Positions 13,975 to 21,221 of a stretch of 21,221 nucleotides of DNA are shown here, piece after piece. Position numbers and translations under genes: made by a program. The notes beneath the pieces were generated by a model. It ran no database searches and was not told where the DNA came from. It saw nothing but the letters and a program-made list of their open reading frames with translations. The DNA is from QAMX01 sp964515055 (GTDB lineage Bacteria; Bacillota; Clostridia; Oscillospirales; QAMX01). The stretch is from assembly GCA_964515055.1 (NCBI GenBank), contig CAZEUG010000031.1:1-21221 (forward strand), read 5' to 3'. Every line of letters starts with the position of its first letter. The stretch's first letter is position 1.

Positions 13975-14961
13975 ATGTTGAAACTCGCAGCCTCCAAAGG
14001 AATCTATCTTGATACAGCCCTGGCGGACAAACTCTGCCGCCTTCCCAATCCGGATGCAATCCGGCTGTACCTGTATGCATCGCTGCACGAGACAAATGAT
14101 GAACAGACGGCTCGAGCCCTTGGCCTGTCGAAGGAAGCACTCGAACAGGCGGAACAGGCGCTGATTGCGGCGCAGCTGGCCGTCTCCGCATCCGAAACCG
14201 AGTCGATTCGCCGAAAGCAACAGATGCAGACCGCCCCGACCTATTCCACGGCGGAGGTCACGGAGCTGGTTACGTCCGATATGGCATTCGCGCAGGTTGT
14301 GCATGAGGCGGAAAAGGTGCTGCATCCCTGCCTGAGCGAAAGCGATTTGAAGGAACTGATGACGATCTACCGATACTTCGGGATGCCCGCTGAATGCATC
14401 ATTCTGCTCCTGCATTTCGCGGCTGCACGAACGGCTCGACAAACGGGAAGACGCCTCTCTCTGTCCACGGTGAAGCGGGAAGCACTGCGCTGGATGGAAA
14501 ACGATATCATGACACCGGAAGCAGCTGAACGGTTTGTCCGTCGGGAAACGCAGCTCATGGATACCATCGAACGGATGGAAAAGGTCATCGGCCTGCAGAA
14601 TTATTCAACCGAGGAAAAGCGACTCTTCCGAACCTGGGCGGAGATGGGCTTCAATGAGCAGGTGGTTGCACTGGCCAGAGAAATTACGCTGCAACGGATT
14701 GGTGAACTCCAGCTGAAGTATACCGGAAGCATCCTGAAAAGCTGGAAGGATGCTCATCTGAACGGCCTGGATGCCATCCACGCTTATGAATCGCAGCGCG
14801 AAAAGGAATATGAACAGGCGCGCATGGCCGCCGAAAAACGCCGGGCGCGGAAACAGCCCACATCTGCACCGTCTGCCTCCGGCAGCTTCTCATCGGCTGA
14901 ACGGACGGCGCTGCAGGAAATCCAGGCGTATATTCAACAAAATGGGGGACAGGGCGTATGA
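13975..14961 (+). CDS. DnaD-domain replication initiation protein
   Basis: A 328-aa protein of the DnaD/DnaB type that in Bacillota helps load the replicative helicase at origins or stalled forks. An N-terminal winged-helix-like half (residues 1-80: short helices and RLYLYASL) is followed by a DnaD domain at about 120-195, with LKELMTIYRYFGMPAECIIL, the GRRLSLSTVKREALRW segment, and NDIMTPEAAERFV. A second helical stretch (DnaD-like, about 205-265: YSTEEKRLFRTWAEMGF and GSILKSWKDAHL) and a Lys/Arg/Ser-rich tail follow. A modest AGGCAGG site precedes the ATG. Its stop overlaps the helicase-loader start by four bases (ATGA), consistent with the two acting together. Confidence 0.85.
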   Translation: MLKLAASKGIYLDTALADKLCRLPNPDAIRLYLYASLHETNDEQTARALGLSKEALEQAEQALIAAQLAVSASETESIRRKQQMQTAPTYSTAEVTELVTSDMAFAQVVHEAEKVLHPCLSESDLKELMTIYRYFGMPAECIILLLHFAAARTARQTGRRLSLSTVKREALRWMENDIMTPEAAERFVRRETQLMDTIERMEKVIGLQNYSTEEKRLFRTWAEMGFNEQVVALAREITLQRIGELQLKYTGSILKSWKDAHLNGLDAIHAYESQREKEYEQARMAAEKRRARKQPTSAPSASGSFSSAERTALQEIQAYIQQNGGQGV

Positions 14962-15956
14962 GTTATGATGTCACCGCGCTGAAAAAAGCGCTGGAACGGT
15001 ATGCTACACAGCGAACGGAGCGGGAGCTTGCGCATGCGCGAACCGTTCGCGAGCTGAATGAACGCATTCCGCGCCTTGCTGAAATTGAAAAGGCGCTTTC
15101 GTCCTGCGGTCTGTCGATCGTGGAAAATGTCGTAAAGGGCGGCGATTCCGTTGAGGAAAACGTCGCAGCAATCAAGAGACAGTCCAGGGCTCTGCGTGCC
15201 GAACGCGCCGAACTGCTCAAGGCGCAGCACCTGCCGGAAGACCTCATCGACGGCCATACGTCCTGCGCCGCCTGCGGAGATACCGGCTACATCGGCTCCG
15301 AAATGTGCGAATGCCTGCGCCGCGTGTACCGGGAGGAACAGTATGACGCCCTGTCCGAGCTGTTTGCACAGTCCGAAGGCCGCATGGAGACCTTTGATGT
15401 CTCGCAGTATTCTCCGGTGAAAACCGGCGAAAGCCCGGTTTCGCCGCAGGAGTGTATGCATCTTCTCGCCGAAAAGTGCAGAAAATACGCGACCGATTTT
15501 TCGAATACATCGCCCAATCTGCTCTTTCACGGGGAAAGCGGCTCCGGCAAAACCTTTTTTATGGCCTGCATCGCAAGGACAGCGGTTGAAAAGAACGCCT
15601 TCGTTGTCTATCAGAGCGCATTCACGCTGGCCAAGCAGCTGGAGGATGACCGCTTTGGAAAAAGTGAGGACAGCAGCGCAGCACTGGAACAGTGCGCAAA
15701 GTGCGATTTGCTGATCATTGATAACCTTGGAACGGAAACGACGACAGCCTATACGGCGTCTGCACTGTATCAGCTGCTGAATCGCCGCGTGTCGGAAAAA
15801 CGGCCAACTCTGATCGCAACGGCCATGAATATTGACGAAATCGCAGCGCGATATGGTACCCATATGTCTGCCCGAATCCGTGCGGACTATATCCTGATGC
15901 CGCTTTATCCGCGCACCCATATCACCCGAAAAACGAGAAGTATGCTGGAAATCTGA
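14958..15956 (+). CDS. DnaI/DnaC-like helicase loader ATPase
   Basis: A 332-aa AAA+ ATPase predicted to load the replicative helicase. The N-terminal 95 residues are helical and probably contact the helicase. C103-X2-C106 and C117-X-C119 form a likely zinc-binding knuckle, as in DnaI. Walker A is GESGSGKT at 192-199, Walker B LLIIDNLGTE at 251-260 (N where many DnaC/DnaI proteins have D), and the sensor-like region is LIATAMN. It is translationally coupled to the DnaD-like gene by a 4-bp overlap. It is encoded in a chromosomal housekeeping run, not next to phage or transposon genes, which favours the host helicase loader over an IS21-type IstB. Confidence 0.88.
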   Translation: MSYDVTALKKALERYATQRTERELAHARTVRELNERIPRLAEIEKALSSCGLSIVENVVKGGDSVEENVAAIKRQSRALRAERAELLKAQHLPEDLIDGHTSCAACGDTGYIGSEMCECLRRVYREEQYDALSELFAQSEGRMETFDVSQYSPVKTGESPVSPQECMHLLAEKCRKYATDFSNTSPNLLFHGESGSGKTFFMACIARTAVEKNAFVVYQSAFTLAKQLEDDRFGKSEDSSAALEQCAKCDLLIIDNLGTETTTAYTASALYQLLNRRVSEKRPTLIATAMNIDEIAARYGTHMSARIRADYILMPLYPRTHITRKTRSMLEI

Positions 15957-16002
15957 GCTGGATTCGATTCGCATGGTCTCGCTCAAAAAACGGAGTGTCT
16001 CT

Positions 16003-16500
16003 ATGAAACAGACAGAAGAAAAAACCAATGTTATGCGGACACTGGACAGGCTACGGATTCCCTACGCCGTCCATCATCCGAACGATACAACAAACGCCCT
16101 GAGCGGCGTGGAAATTGCCCGCCAGCTGAATCAACCGCCGGAACGCGTTTTCAAAACGCTGGTGACCACCGGCCACAGCGGCAAGCACTATGTGTTTATC
16201 ATCCCGGCCGCAGCGGAGCTCGACCTGAAAAAAGCGGCACAGGCCGTTCGTGAAAAATCCATTGCCATGCTCCTGCAGAAGGAGCTGCTCCCGCTGACCG
16301 GCTATGTTCACGGCGGCTGCTCGCCGATCGGCATGAAAAAAGTCTTCCCGACCGTGTTGGATGCGTCTGCCGCATCACAGCCAACCATCTTCGTCAGCGC
16401 CGGAAAAATCGGCAGTCAGATTGAACTGTCGCCGGAATCGCTTCATCAGGCAATTCCGTACCAGACAGCTGACCTGACACGCACCGAGGCTCATCCATGA
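16003..16500 (+). CDS. ybaK: Cys-tRNA(Pro)/aminoacyl-tRNA deacylase, YbaK type
   Basis: A 165-aa trans-editing enzyme that hydrolyses mischarged Cys-tRNA(Pro). Family features are the N-terminal TNVMRTLDRLRIPY, the RVFKTLVTTG segment with the catalytic Lys (K51), and GYVHGGCSPIGMKK (100-113), with the Gly-rich substrate loop typical of YbaK, not ProX. The ATG at 16003 is chosen because GGAG lies seven bases upstream; an in-frame start ten codons earlier has no ribosome site. The stop overlaps the mutY start (ATGA). Confidence 0.92.
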   Translation: MKQTEEKTNVMRTLDRLRIPYAVHHPNDTTNALSGVEIARQLNQPPERVFKTLVTTGHSGKHYVFIIPAAAELDLKKAAQAVREKSIAMLLQKELLPLTGYVHGGCSPIGMKKVFPTVLDASAASQPTIFVSAGKIGSQIELSPESLHQAIPYQTADLTRTEAHP

Positions 16501-17651
16501 ACGAAAAACGACAGTGCATGGAGGCGGTCTTTTCGTTCTGGCGGACTGAGGGAGAACCGCTGCTGGCGCAGCTGGCACAAATCCTGCCGGATTGGTTCAC
16601 ATCTCATGCGCGTGACCTGCCGTGGCGCGCCGACCGGGAACCGTATCATATCTGGCTCTCGGAAATGATGCTGCAGCAGACACGGGTGGAAACGGTCAAA
16701 CCGTATTATGAACGCTTCCTTCAGGCGTTTCCGACTGTCTCCGATCTGGCCGATGCCGGGGAGGACCGCGTTTTGAAATTGTGGGAAGGCCTTGGCTATT
16801 ACTCCCGTGCGCGCAATCTCCACGCGGCTGCCAGACAAATTCAGGAAAAGCACGGCGGCTGCTTTCCGAAAAGCCTCGCAGAACTGCTCACTCTGCCGGG
16901 CATCGGCGCTTATACCGCAGGTGCAATTGCTTCCATCTGCTTCGGCGCACCGACACCGGCGGTGGACGGGAACGTGTTGCGGGTGGTTTCCAGACTGACG
17001 GAGCTCTACCTGCCGGTCGATGAATCGCCTGTCAAAGCCGGAATCACAGAATCCCTTGCCCGCGTCTACCCAGCGGGACGGTGTGGTGACTTTACACAGG
17101 GACTGATGGAACTCGGCGCCACGGTGTGTGTCCCAAACGGCGCCCCAAAATGCGATGTATGCCCCGCCCGCGATTTCTGCCGCGCCCGCGCGGAACAGAG
17201 CATCGACCTGCTCCCGGTGCGCCGTCCAAAACGGACGCGAACCGTTGAAGAAAAAACGGTGCTGATTCTGCGCTCGGCGACGTCCATTGCCGTCTGCCGC
17301 CGGAACCAGAGCGGCCTCCTGAACGGTCTCTGGGAACTGCCCAACATCGGCGGCTTTGCAACGAAAGAGGATGTGCTGCGCCTGGCCGGGGAGTGGGGAC
17401 TGTCCCCGCAGTCGATTGATGAACCGTATGAACGCACTCATATCTTCACCCACCGGGAATGGCATATGCGCTGCTACGAGCTGCTCTGTGAAAACAGACC
17501 GGACGAATTCGTCTGGGCCACCGATGCCATGCTCCGGGACGAGCTGGCGCTGCCGACTGCCTTTCGGATTTGCCTGCCGCCAGACAGTGTGAACCCCAAA
17601 ACGCCGACCGGCGATTTGAATCTGAATAACAATCAAACAGAAATGGAATGA
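16497..17651 (+). CDS. mutY: A/G-specific adenine glycosylase MutY
   Basis: This base-excision repair enzyme removes adenine paired with 8-oxoguanine (384 aa). The catalytic Glu is E56 in SEMMLQQTRV. The helix-hairpin-helix is LPGIGAYTAGAI (133-144), and the catalytic Asp is D157 in AVDGNVLRVVSR. The [4Fe-4S] ligands are C211, C219, C222 and C228 in a C-X7-C-X2-C-X5-C arrangement, one residue longer than in E. coli. The C-terminal NUDIX-like domain that recognises 8-oxoG is present (GLLNGLWELPNIGG, then THIFTHREWHM). The N-terminus carries about 20 residues before the usual start point. The ATGA overlap with ybaK supports this start, although M8 is an alternative. The last residues are Asn-rich and overlap the manA start by ATGA. 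Confidence 0.95.
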   Translation: MNEKRQCMEAVFSFWRTEGEPLLAQLAQILPDWFTSHARDLPWRADREPYHIWLSEMMLQQTRVETVKPYYERFLQAFPTVSDLADAGEDRVLKLWEGLGYYSRARNLHAAARQIQEKHGGCFPKSLAELLTLPGIGAYTAGAIASICFGAPTPAVDGNVLRVVSRLTELYLPVDESPVKAGITESLARVYPAGRCGDFTQGLMELGATVCVPNGAPKCDVCPARDFCRARAEQSIDLLPVRRPKRTRTVEEKTVLILRSATSIAVCRRNQSGLLNGLWELPNIGGFATKEDVLRLAGEWGLSPQSIDEPYERTHIFTHREWHMRCYELLCENRPDEFVWATDAMLRDELALPTAFRICLPPDSVNPKTPTGDLNLNNNQTEME

Positions 17652-18697
17652 ACAATATGAATCTGACACCCATGAAAACGACCCCCTGCTACAAGCAGAT
17701 GCCGTGGGGCGGCACCTCGCTGAACGAACAGTACGGCAAACACTCTGAATTTCCAATTACCGGCGAGAGCTGGGAAGCGGCCGACCATTTTCATGGCAAA
17801 ACGCCGATCGTTGGCGGCTGCTATGACGGAAAGGATTTCTCGCAAATCATTGCAGAAATGGGCGCAGACGCCTTCCTTGGTCATCTGACGACGGATGGCC
17901 GGTTCCCGCTGCTGTTCAAATTGATCGACGCACGCGACCGCCTGAGCGTTCAGGTACACCCGAACGATGCATTCGCTGCCGCCGATGGCGACCGAGGCAA
18001 AACCGAAATGTGGATTGTCCTGGAGGCGCAGCCGGGAGCTGGATTGTATCTCGGCTTCGAACACGCCATCAGCCGCGAAACATATCAGCAGCTCATTGAA
18101 ACGAATGAACTGGAATCGGCGCTGCATTTTGTTCCGGCCAAGGCGGGTGATACGTTCTTCCTGCCGCCGGGACTGGTTCATGCCATTGGCGCCGGTCTGG
18201 TCATCGCCGAAATTCAGCAGTCCAGCGATGCGACCTATCGCGTCTACGACTGGGGACGGCTGGGACTGGACGGCAAGCCGCGTCAGCTCCATATCGAAAA
18301 AGCGCTGGCCGTCACGGATACGGCTCTGCGCGGCGACTGCAATGCGCCGCTGATGGTGCGGGAAGATGGCGCAGAGATTGATTACCTCAAGGCCTGCCCG
18401 CTGTTTGCAGCTCAGCGGATTCGCCTGTCGAATTGTTGCCGCATGGAAACGCGTGGCAGCAGCTTTACGATCCTGTTCTGCGCAGAAGGACAAATGACGG
18501 TCTCCACGACAGACGGCGCGGTGCAGCTGGAAAAAGGCCAGACAGCCGTGATTCCTGCTGCGGCCAATGCGTTTGAAATGCAGGGCGCGGCAGAGGTCTA
18601 TCGCTTCTTTGTCCCGGATCCGGAGCGGGATTTTGTGGAGCCGCTCCGCAAGGCCGGATTCCCGGACGCTGAAATTCAACTGCTGCTGCACGCCTGA
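17648..18697 (+). CDS. manA: Mannose-6-phosphate isomerase, class I
   Basis: A 349-aa zinc enzyme interconverting mannose-6-phosphate and fructose-6-phosphate, linking mannose or mannan use to glycolysis and GDP-mannose synthesis. The metal site is Q102 and H104 in QVHPND, E120 in GKTEMW, and H178 in PPGLVHAIGAG. The active-site Arg is in QQSSDATYRVYDWGR. The length fits the short Bacillus-type ManA. The ATGA overlap with mutY sets the start, though M4 and M9 are close in-frame alternatives. It appears to be a passenger in the housekeeping operon; no sugar transporter or PTS gene is nearby. Confidence 0.95.
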   Translation: MNNMNLTPMKTTPCYKQMPWGGTSLNEQYGKHSEFPITGESWEAADHFHGKTPIVGGCYDGKDFSQIIAEMGADAFLGHLTTDGRFPLLFKLIDARDRLSVQVHPNDAFAAADGDRGKTEMWIVLEAQPGAGLYLGFEHAISRETYQQLIETNELESALHFVPAKAGDTFFLPPGLVHAIGAGLVIAEIQQSSDATYRVYDWGRLGLDGKPRQLHIEKALAVTDTALRGDCNAPLMVREDGAEIDYLKACPLFAAQRIRLSNCCRMETRGSSFTILFCAEGQMTVSTTDGAVQLEKGQTAVIPAAANAFEMQGAAEVYRFFVPDPERDFVEPLRKAGFPDAEIQLLLHA

Positions 18698-18750
18698 ACC
18701 GAAACGGTAAGACACGCAGGAACGCATTCAAAAAAAGGGGAGAGAACTGG

Positions 18751-19578
18751 ATGAACCGGTGGGGTTGTAAGATTTTCGCCAACCATGCCCATGTGTTCGA
18801 AGAAGCCGTCCGCCCAAAGGGGACGGTCGATTGCCTGAAAGCATTGATGGACGAGGTCGGCATCGACAAAGCAGTCGCATTTGCACCGTTCTGCGGCGGA
18901 AAAAAACCGCAGATGGCCGACCCGGACGCCAACCAGAACTGCTGGCTGGCCAGCGCACTGCGCGACAGCCCGGATATCATCGGTTTCGGCACGATCAACT
19001 TTTCCAAAGGCGACCTGCGCGGACAGACGGAGCAGATCGCAGAACTCGGCCTGCGCGGTATCAAAATTCATCCCCCGGCACAGGAGATCCGCGTCAATGG
19101 AGAAAAGGCGTATGAAGTCTATGAAGCGGCACAGCGCTGCGGCCTCTTTCTCTCCTTCCATACGGGTGTCCACTGGGCGCGACTGTCCAACTATGCCATG
19201 CTTCTGTTTGACGACCTGACATATGACTTCCCGGAGCTGAAATTCTCATTGGAACATATCGGAGGCCACTGCTTTTTCAAAGAGGCACTTGCCGTGATGG
19301 CCAACCGCCGCGGCAATGCACAGGATCCGCACGTCTTCGCCGGTTGGACGGATATCCACAATCCGGGTGGCCTCTGGAGCATCACCGAAGAAGAACTGTA
19401 TGACCTGCTGAACATTACAGGCCCCCGCGCGCAAATCCACGGGCTGGACTTCCCGTACAGCGATGCGGATTTCTGCCGGGCCGGCATCGAACGCATCCTC
19501 TCTCTGAACATTCCGGAGACGACAAAGGCGGCCATCCTCGGGCAAAACCTGGCAGACGCACTCGATATTCGCCTGTAA
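18751..19578 (+). CDS. Amidohydrolase family 2 (TIM-barrel metal-dependent hydrolase)
   Basis: A 275-aa enzyme with amidohydrolase features: H12-x-H14 in FANHAHVF at the first strand, H107 in GIKIHPPAQ, H137 in SFHTGVH, H169 in LEHIGGHC, and D233 in HGLDFPYSD. This arrangement fits the decarboxylase/lactonase-like subgroup (Amidohydro_2), acting on a small carboxylate or lactone. The substrate is unknown. GGGGAGAG lies six bases before the ATG. It lies 53 bases after manA with no terminator between, so it is probably co-transcribed. C6 and other Cys are not part of a visible motif. Confidence 0.85.
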   Translation: MNRWGCKIFANHAHVFEEAVRPKGTVDCLKALMDEVGIDKAVAFAPFCGGKKPQMADPDANQNCWLASALRDSPDIIGFGTINFSKGDLRGQTEQIAELGLRGIKIHPPAQEIRVNGEKAYEVYEAAQRCGLFLSFHTGVHWARLSNYAMLLFDDLTYDFPELKFSLEHIGGHCFFKEALAVMANRRGNAQDPHVFAGWTDIHNPGGLWSITEEELYDLLNITGPRAQIHGLDFPYSDADFCRAGIERILSLNIPETTKAAILGQNLADALDIRL

Positions 19579-19610
19579 CCTCACGATTTTCGAACAAAGG
19601 AACAAATCAA

Positions 19611-20504
19611 ATGTGGCAAATCATCATTGACATTCTCAAAGAAACCGCGCTCGATGGACTGAAAATGCTGCCTTTTCTCTTTGGTGCCTATCTGCTGCTC
19701 GAATGGGTCGAGCATCGCTCTGGCGAGAAGCTGCGCCATGCGCTCAGCCATTCGGGGCGCTATTCCGTCCCGCTCGGCGCGGCGATTGGCCTGATTCCGC
19801 AGTGCGGATTTTCTGTCGCAGCGTCCAACCTCTACGCAGGCCGCCTGGTGACAACAGGAACGCTCCTCGCCGTGTTCATCGCGACATCCGATGAAGCCAT
19901 CCCTGTCATGCTTGCCAGCCCCGACGGAACCGCAAAAATTCTCCCACTGCTCGGGCTCAAGCTCCTCTTCGCCATCCTTGGCGGATATCTGGCCGACAGA
20001 CTGTTTTTTCGCCGTCTCCACCGAAACGACTGTGCAACGGAACACTGCAAGCATGATGACGAACGCGATGAAGCAACACGGGAGCTGTGCGCCCATTGCG
20101 GCTGTCAGGGTGGGATTCTCAAATCGGCTCTTCACCATACAGCGGAAACGTTTCTCTTTCTGGTCATCGTCCTTCTGCTGATCAATACGGCTACAGAGCT
20201 GCTCGGCGAGGAACGCCTTTCCTCCTTCCTGCTGGCCGGAACCGTCTGGTCGCCAATCGTGACGGCACTCGTCGGCCTGATTCCAAACTGTGCGCCTTCT
20301 GTTCTGATCACGGAGCTGTACATCAACGGCACGCTGTCGCTCGGTGCCGCAGTGGCAGGACTGTCGGCCGGTGCCGGACTCGGCGTGGCCATGCTGTTCC
20401 GAATCAACCCGGATAGAAAGCAAAATCTCCGCATCCTGGCATACCTCTACCTCTTTGCTGTGGTCGTCGGCATGGTGACTGACGGCGTCATACACCTGCT
20501 GTAA
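19611..20504 (+). CDS. Putative metal efflux membrane protein (ArsP_2/DUF2899-like)
   Basis: A 297-aa integral membrane protein with about eight to ten segments. It shows an internal duplication: GLIPQCGFSVAASNLYAG (60-77), followed by GTLLAVFIATSDEAIP, and the inverted-half counterpart GLIPNCAPSVLITELYING (222-240). These are the hallmarks I associate with the family annotated as putative arsenic or manganese exporter. Between the halves a soluble loop (136-170) holds H137, C141, H145, C146, H148, C160, H162, C163 and C165, a dense Cys/His cluster likely to bind a metal ion. AAAGGAAC precedes the ATG. It is the last gene of the plus-strand run, followed by a strong terminator. The transported ion is inferred from family only. 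Confidence 0.82.
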   Translation: MWQIIIDILKETALDGLKMLPFLFGAYLLLEWVEHRSGEKLRHALSHSGRYSVPLGAAIGLIPQCGFSVAASNLYAGRLVTTGTLLAVFIATSDEAIPVMLASPDGTAKILPLLGLKLLFAILGGYLADRLFFRRLHRNDCATEHCKHDDERDEATRELCAHCGCQGGILKSALHHTAETFLFLVIVLLLINTATELLGEERLSSFLLAGTVWSPIVTALVGLIPNCAPSVLITELYINGTLSLGAAVAGLSAGAGLGVAMLFRINPDRKQNLRILAYLYLFAVVVGMVTDGVIHLL

Positions 20505-20550
20505 ACCGTATTGGCCAACTGTACCCGGCTCATCCATATTTCAAAAAACA

Positions 20551-20593
20551 ACAGACGTCAGGGAACCAATCTCCCTGACGTCTGTTTGATTTT
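20551..20593. terminator. Terminator of the housekeeping operon
   Basis: ACAGACGTCAGGGA pairs perfectly with TCCCTGACGTCTGT (14 bp, 7-nt loop) and is followed by TTGATTTTG. An A-rich run on the other side makes it potentially bidirectional. Confidence 0.9.
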
Positions 20594-20661
20594 GAGCGGA
20601 CAGCTTCACTGATATTTGACGTCCACTGTCGAAGTGTGAAAAGATGGGATGCTGTCTGCGC

Positions 20662-20676
20662 TTTGAAACTTTCAAA
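20662..20676. repeat. Odd-centred palindrome TTTGAAA-C-TTTCAAA
   Basis: Two perfect 7-bp arms flank one base in an otherwise featureless intergenic stretch (20594-20727). This could be an operator-like site, but no promoter or gene is near enough to assign it a role. Confidence 0.3.
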
Positions 20677-20726
20677 TGATCAAAACGCATCCATTTTATG
20701 ATACCACACCGATAAGCATATGAATT

Positions 20727-20780
20727 CAAAAAGAGCCGCAGCTGATTTCCGGCTTTGGAATCAACTGCAGCTCTTTTTTT
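20727..20780 (-). terminator. Terminator oriented for a minus-strand transcript
   Basis: Arms 20728-20747 and 20759-20778 pair over 20 positions around an 11-nt loop. On the plus strand two positions are C-A mismatches (20737/20769 and 20742/20764). On the minus strand the same positions are G-U pairs, so the stem is unbroken there, and it ends in a U5 tract. It implies transcription entering from the right, where no minus-strand protein gene is visible. Confidence 0.65.
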
Positions 20781-20833
20781 GTGAGCAGACAAATCACTCT
20801 TGCAGAAAAAACCTTGACAAATCTCGTATCACA

Positions 20834-20980
20834 ATGGGATTCGATTACGATGCCATCTCAAAGGAGCAGCTTGTCAATCTGATTGAAGTTTTGAAACTCT
20901 CCAAGCATATGAACAGCCCCATCAGCCAGAGAGGGAAAGCGACCATGAACCATGGTAAGGGAAAACGGAAGAAACGATAA
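20834..20980 (+). CDS. Possible small basic protein, 48 aa (doubtful)
   Basis: The frame begins MGFDYDAISKEQLVNLIEVL, a plausible amphipathic helix, and ends in a Lys/Arg-rich tail (NHGKGKRKKR). The helix-like opening recalls the first residues of some transposase or regulator proteins, but I cannot name a family. There is no ribosome site before the ATG. A TTGACA at 20814-20819 has no matching -10. The opposite-strand RNA structures nearby argue that this may be a chance frame or a gene remnant. Confidence 0.3.
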   Translation: MGFDYDAISKEQLVNLIEVLKLSKHMNSPISQRGKATMNHGKGKRKKR

Positions 20981-20984
20981 CACA

Positions 20985-21221
20985 AGCGAACGGCGCTGCG
21001 GCGGGTTTTATATACCTCTTGCGCCCTCCGTTGGCACAGAAAGATTTTTCGCTTCGCTTCAAGATTTCCTATGCCAACTACACCCGAACAGCCGGATTTT
21101 GTTCATGCTAAATCCTTCGTTTTGTGTTCCTTTCAGCCCACAAAATCCGCCTTTTCTGCTGCCGCAGAAAAGTGTCTGTCTGGCGTGGGACAGCCCCTTT
21201 CCAGCGTCAGCGGTCGCAAAA
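20985..21221 (-). ncRNA. Structured noncoding element, candidate minus-strand RNA (continues past right edge)
   Basis: No open frame of note exists on either strand. Several stems are visible: GGCGC/GCGCC (20992-20996 with 21021-21025); a 12-pair stem 21031-21042 with 21066-21077; a long stem 21091-21102 with 21140-21151 (11 of 12); and TTTTCTGC/GCAGAAAA around a 4-nt loop (21152-21171). In the 12-pair stem two plus-strand mismatches become G-U pairs on the minus strand, as in the terminator at 20727-20780. It may be a regulatory RNA, or a dispersed palindromic element with conserved RNA structure. I cannot assign an Rfam family. Confidence 0.4.

Noticed and set aside
14958..15956. IS21 IstB-type transposition ATPase
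   Set aside because: There is no IstA gene or terminal inverted repeats, and the Cys knuckle and coupling to a DnaD-domain gene fit a chromosomal helicase loader.
14934..18727. Several 360-420-codon minus-strand frames
   Set aside because: Each is antisense to a clearly assigned plus-strand gene (dnaI-like, mutY, manA) that has conserved catalytic motifs.
20541..20792. 83-codon minus-strand frame at the right-hand intergenic region
   Set aside because: It crosses two terminator hairpins and has no ribosome site or family-like pattern.

Overview
The window (21.2 kb, GC close to half by eye) looks like a chromosome segment from a Gram-positive anaerobe of the Clostridia, probably Oscillospiraceae/Ruminococcaceae-like. 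The grounds are purine-rich Shine-Dalgarno (SD) sites, consensus SigA promoters, a DnaD plus DnaI/DnaC-like helicase-loading pair, a DUF3343 plus cysteine-desulfurase pair, and a clostridial-type Cys-rich peptide maturation operon. Every assignment was made by reading motifs; no database search was run.

Layout. (1) 1-1131: the N-terminal part of an MBOAT O-acyltransferase leaves the left edge on the minus strand from its own promoter; a 56-residue hypothetical protein and a terminator follow on the plus strand. (2) 1169-8294: a self-contained five-gene RiPP (ribosomally made, post-translationally modified peptide) operon behind an extended -10 promoter. It encodes an 846-aa radical SAM/SPASM maturase with a large extra N-terminal domain, an acyl-carrier-related protein with a 13-unit Glu-rich pentapeptide tail, a 48-aa Cys-rich precursor peptide, a subtilisin-like protease fused to a P-loop domain, and an ABC exporter. 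(3) 8264-9806, minus strand: an SLC13/ArsB-like anion permease and a tRNA-Asp/tRNA-Thr operon with a good promoter and a 42-bp palindromic terminator. (4) 9961-12166, minus strand: a Ser/Thr-linker lipoprotein, probably a beta-helix, preceded by an AT-rich, apparently broken phosphodiester-glycosidase-like gene. (5) 12427-20593, plus strand: DUF3343 protein, cysteine desulfurase, then a tightly packed housekeeping run (dnaD-like, dnaI-like, ybaK-like, mutY, manA, amidohydrolase, metal-efflux-type membrane protein). (6) 20600-21221: a region without a convincing gene, with a terminator and several inverted repeats that pair better as minus-strand RNA (G-U pairs), suggesting a structured minus-strand RNA or mobile palindromic element.

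The system most worth attention is the RiPP operon. The radical SAM enzyme should crosslink the Cys-rich core of the 48-aa precursor, the S8 protease could remove the leader, and the ABC protein could export the product. The jobs of the acyl-carrier-related protein and of the maturase N-terminal domain are unknown. That domain resembles BtrH-type carrier-protein-dependent acyl transferases, which raises the possibility of a carrier-borne group being moved onto the peptide. The very acidic carrier tail and the Lys-rich leader suggest electrostatic docking.
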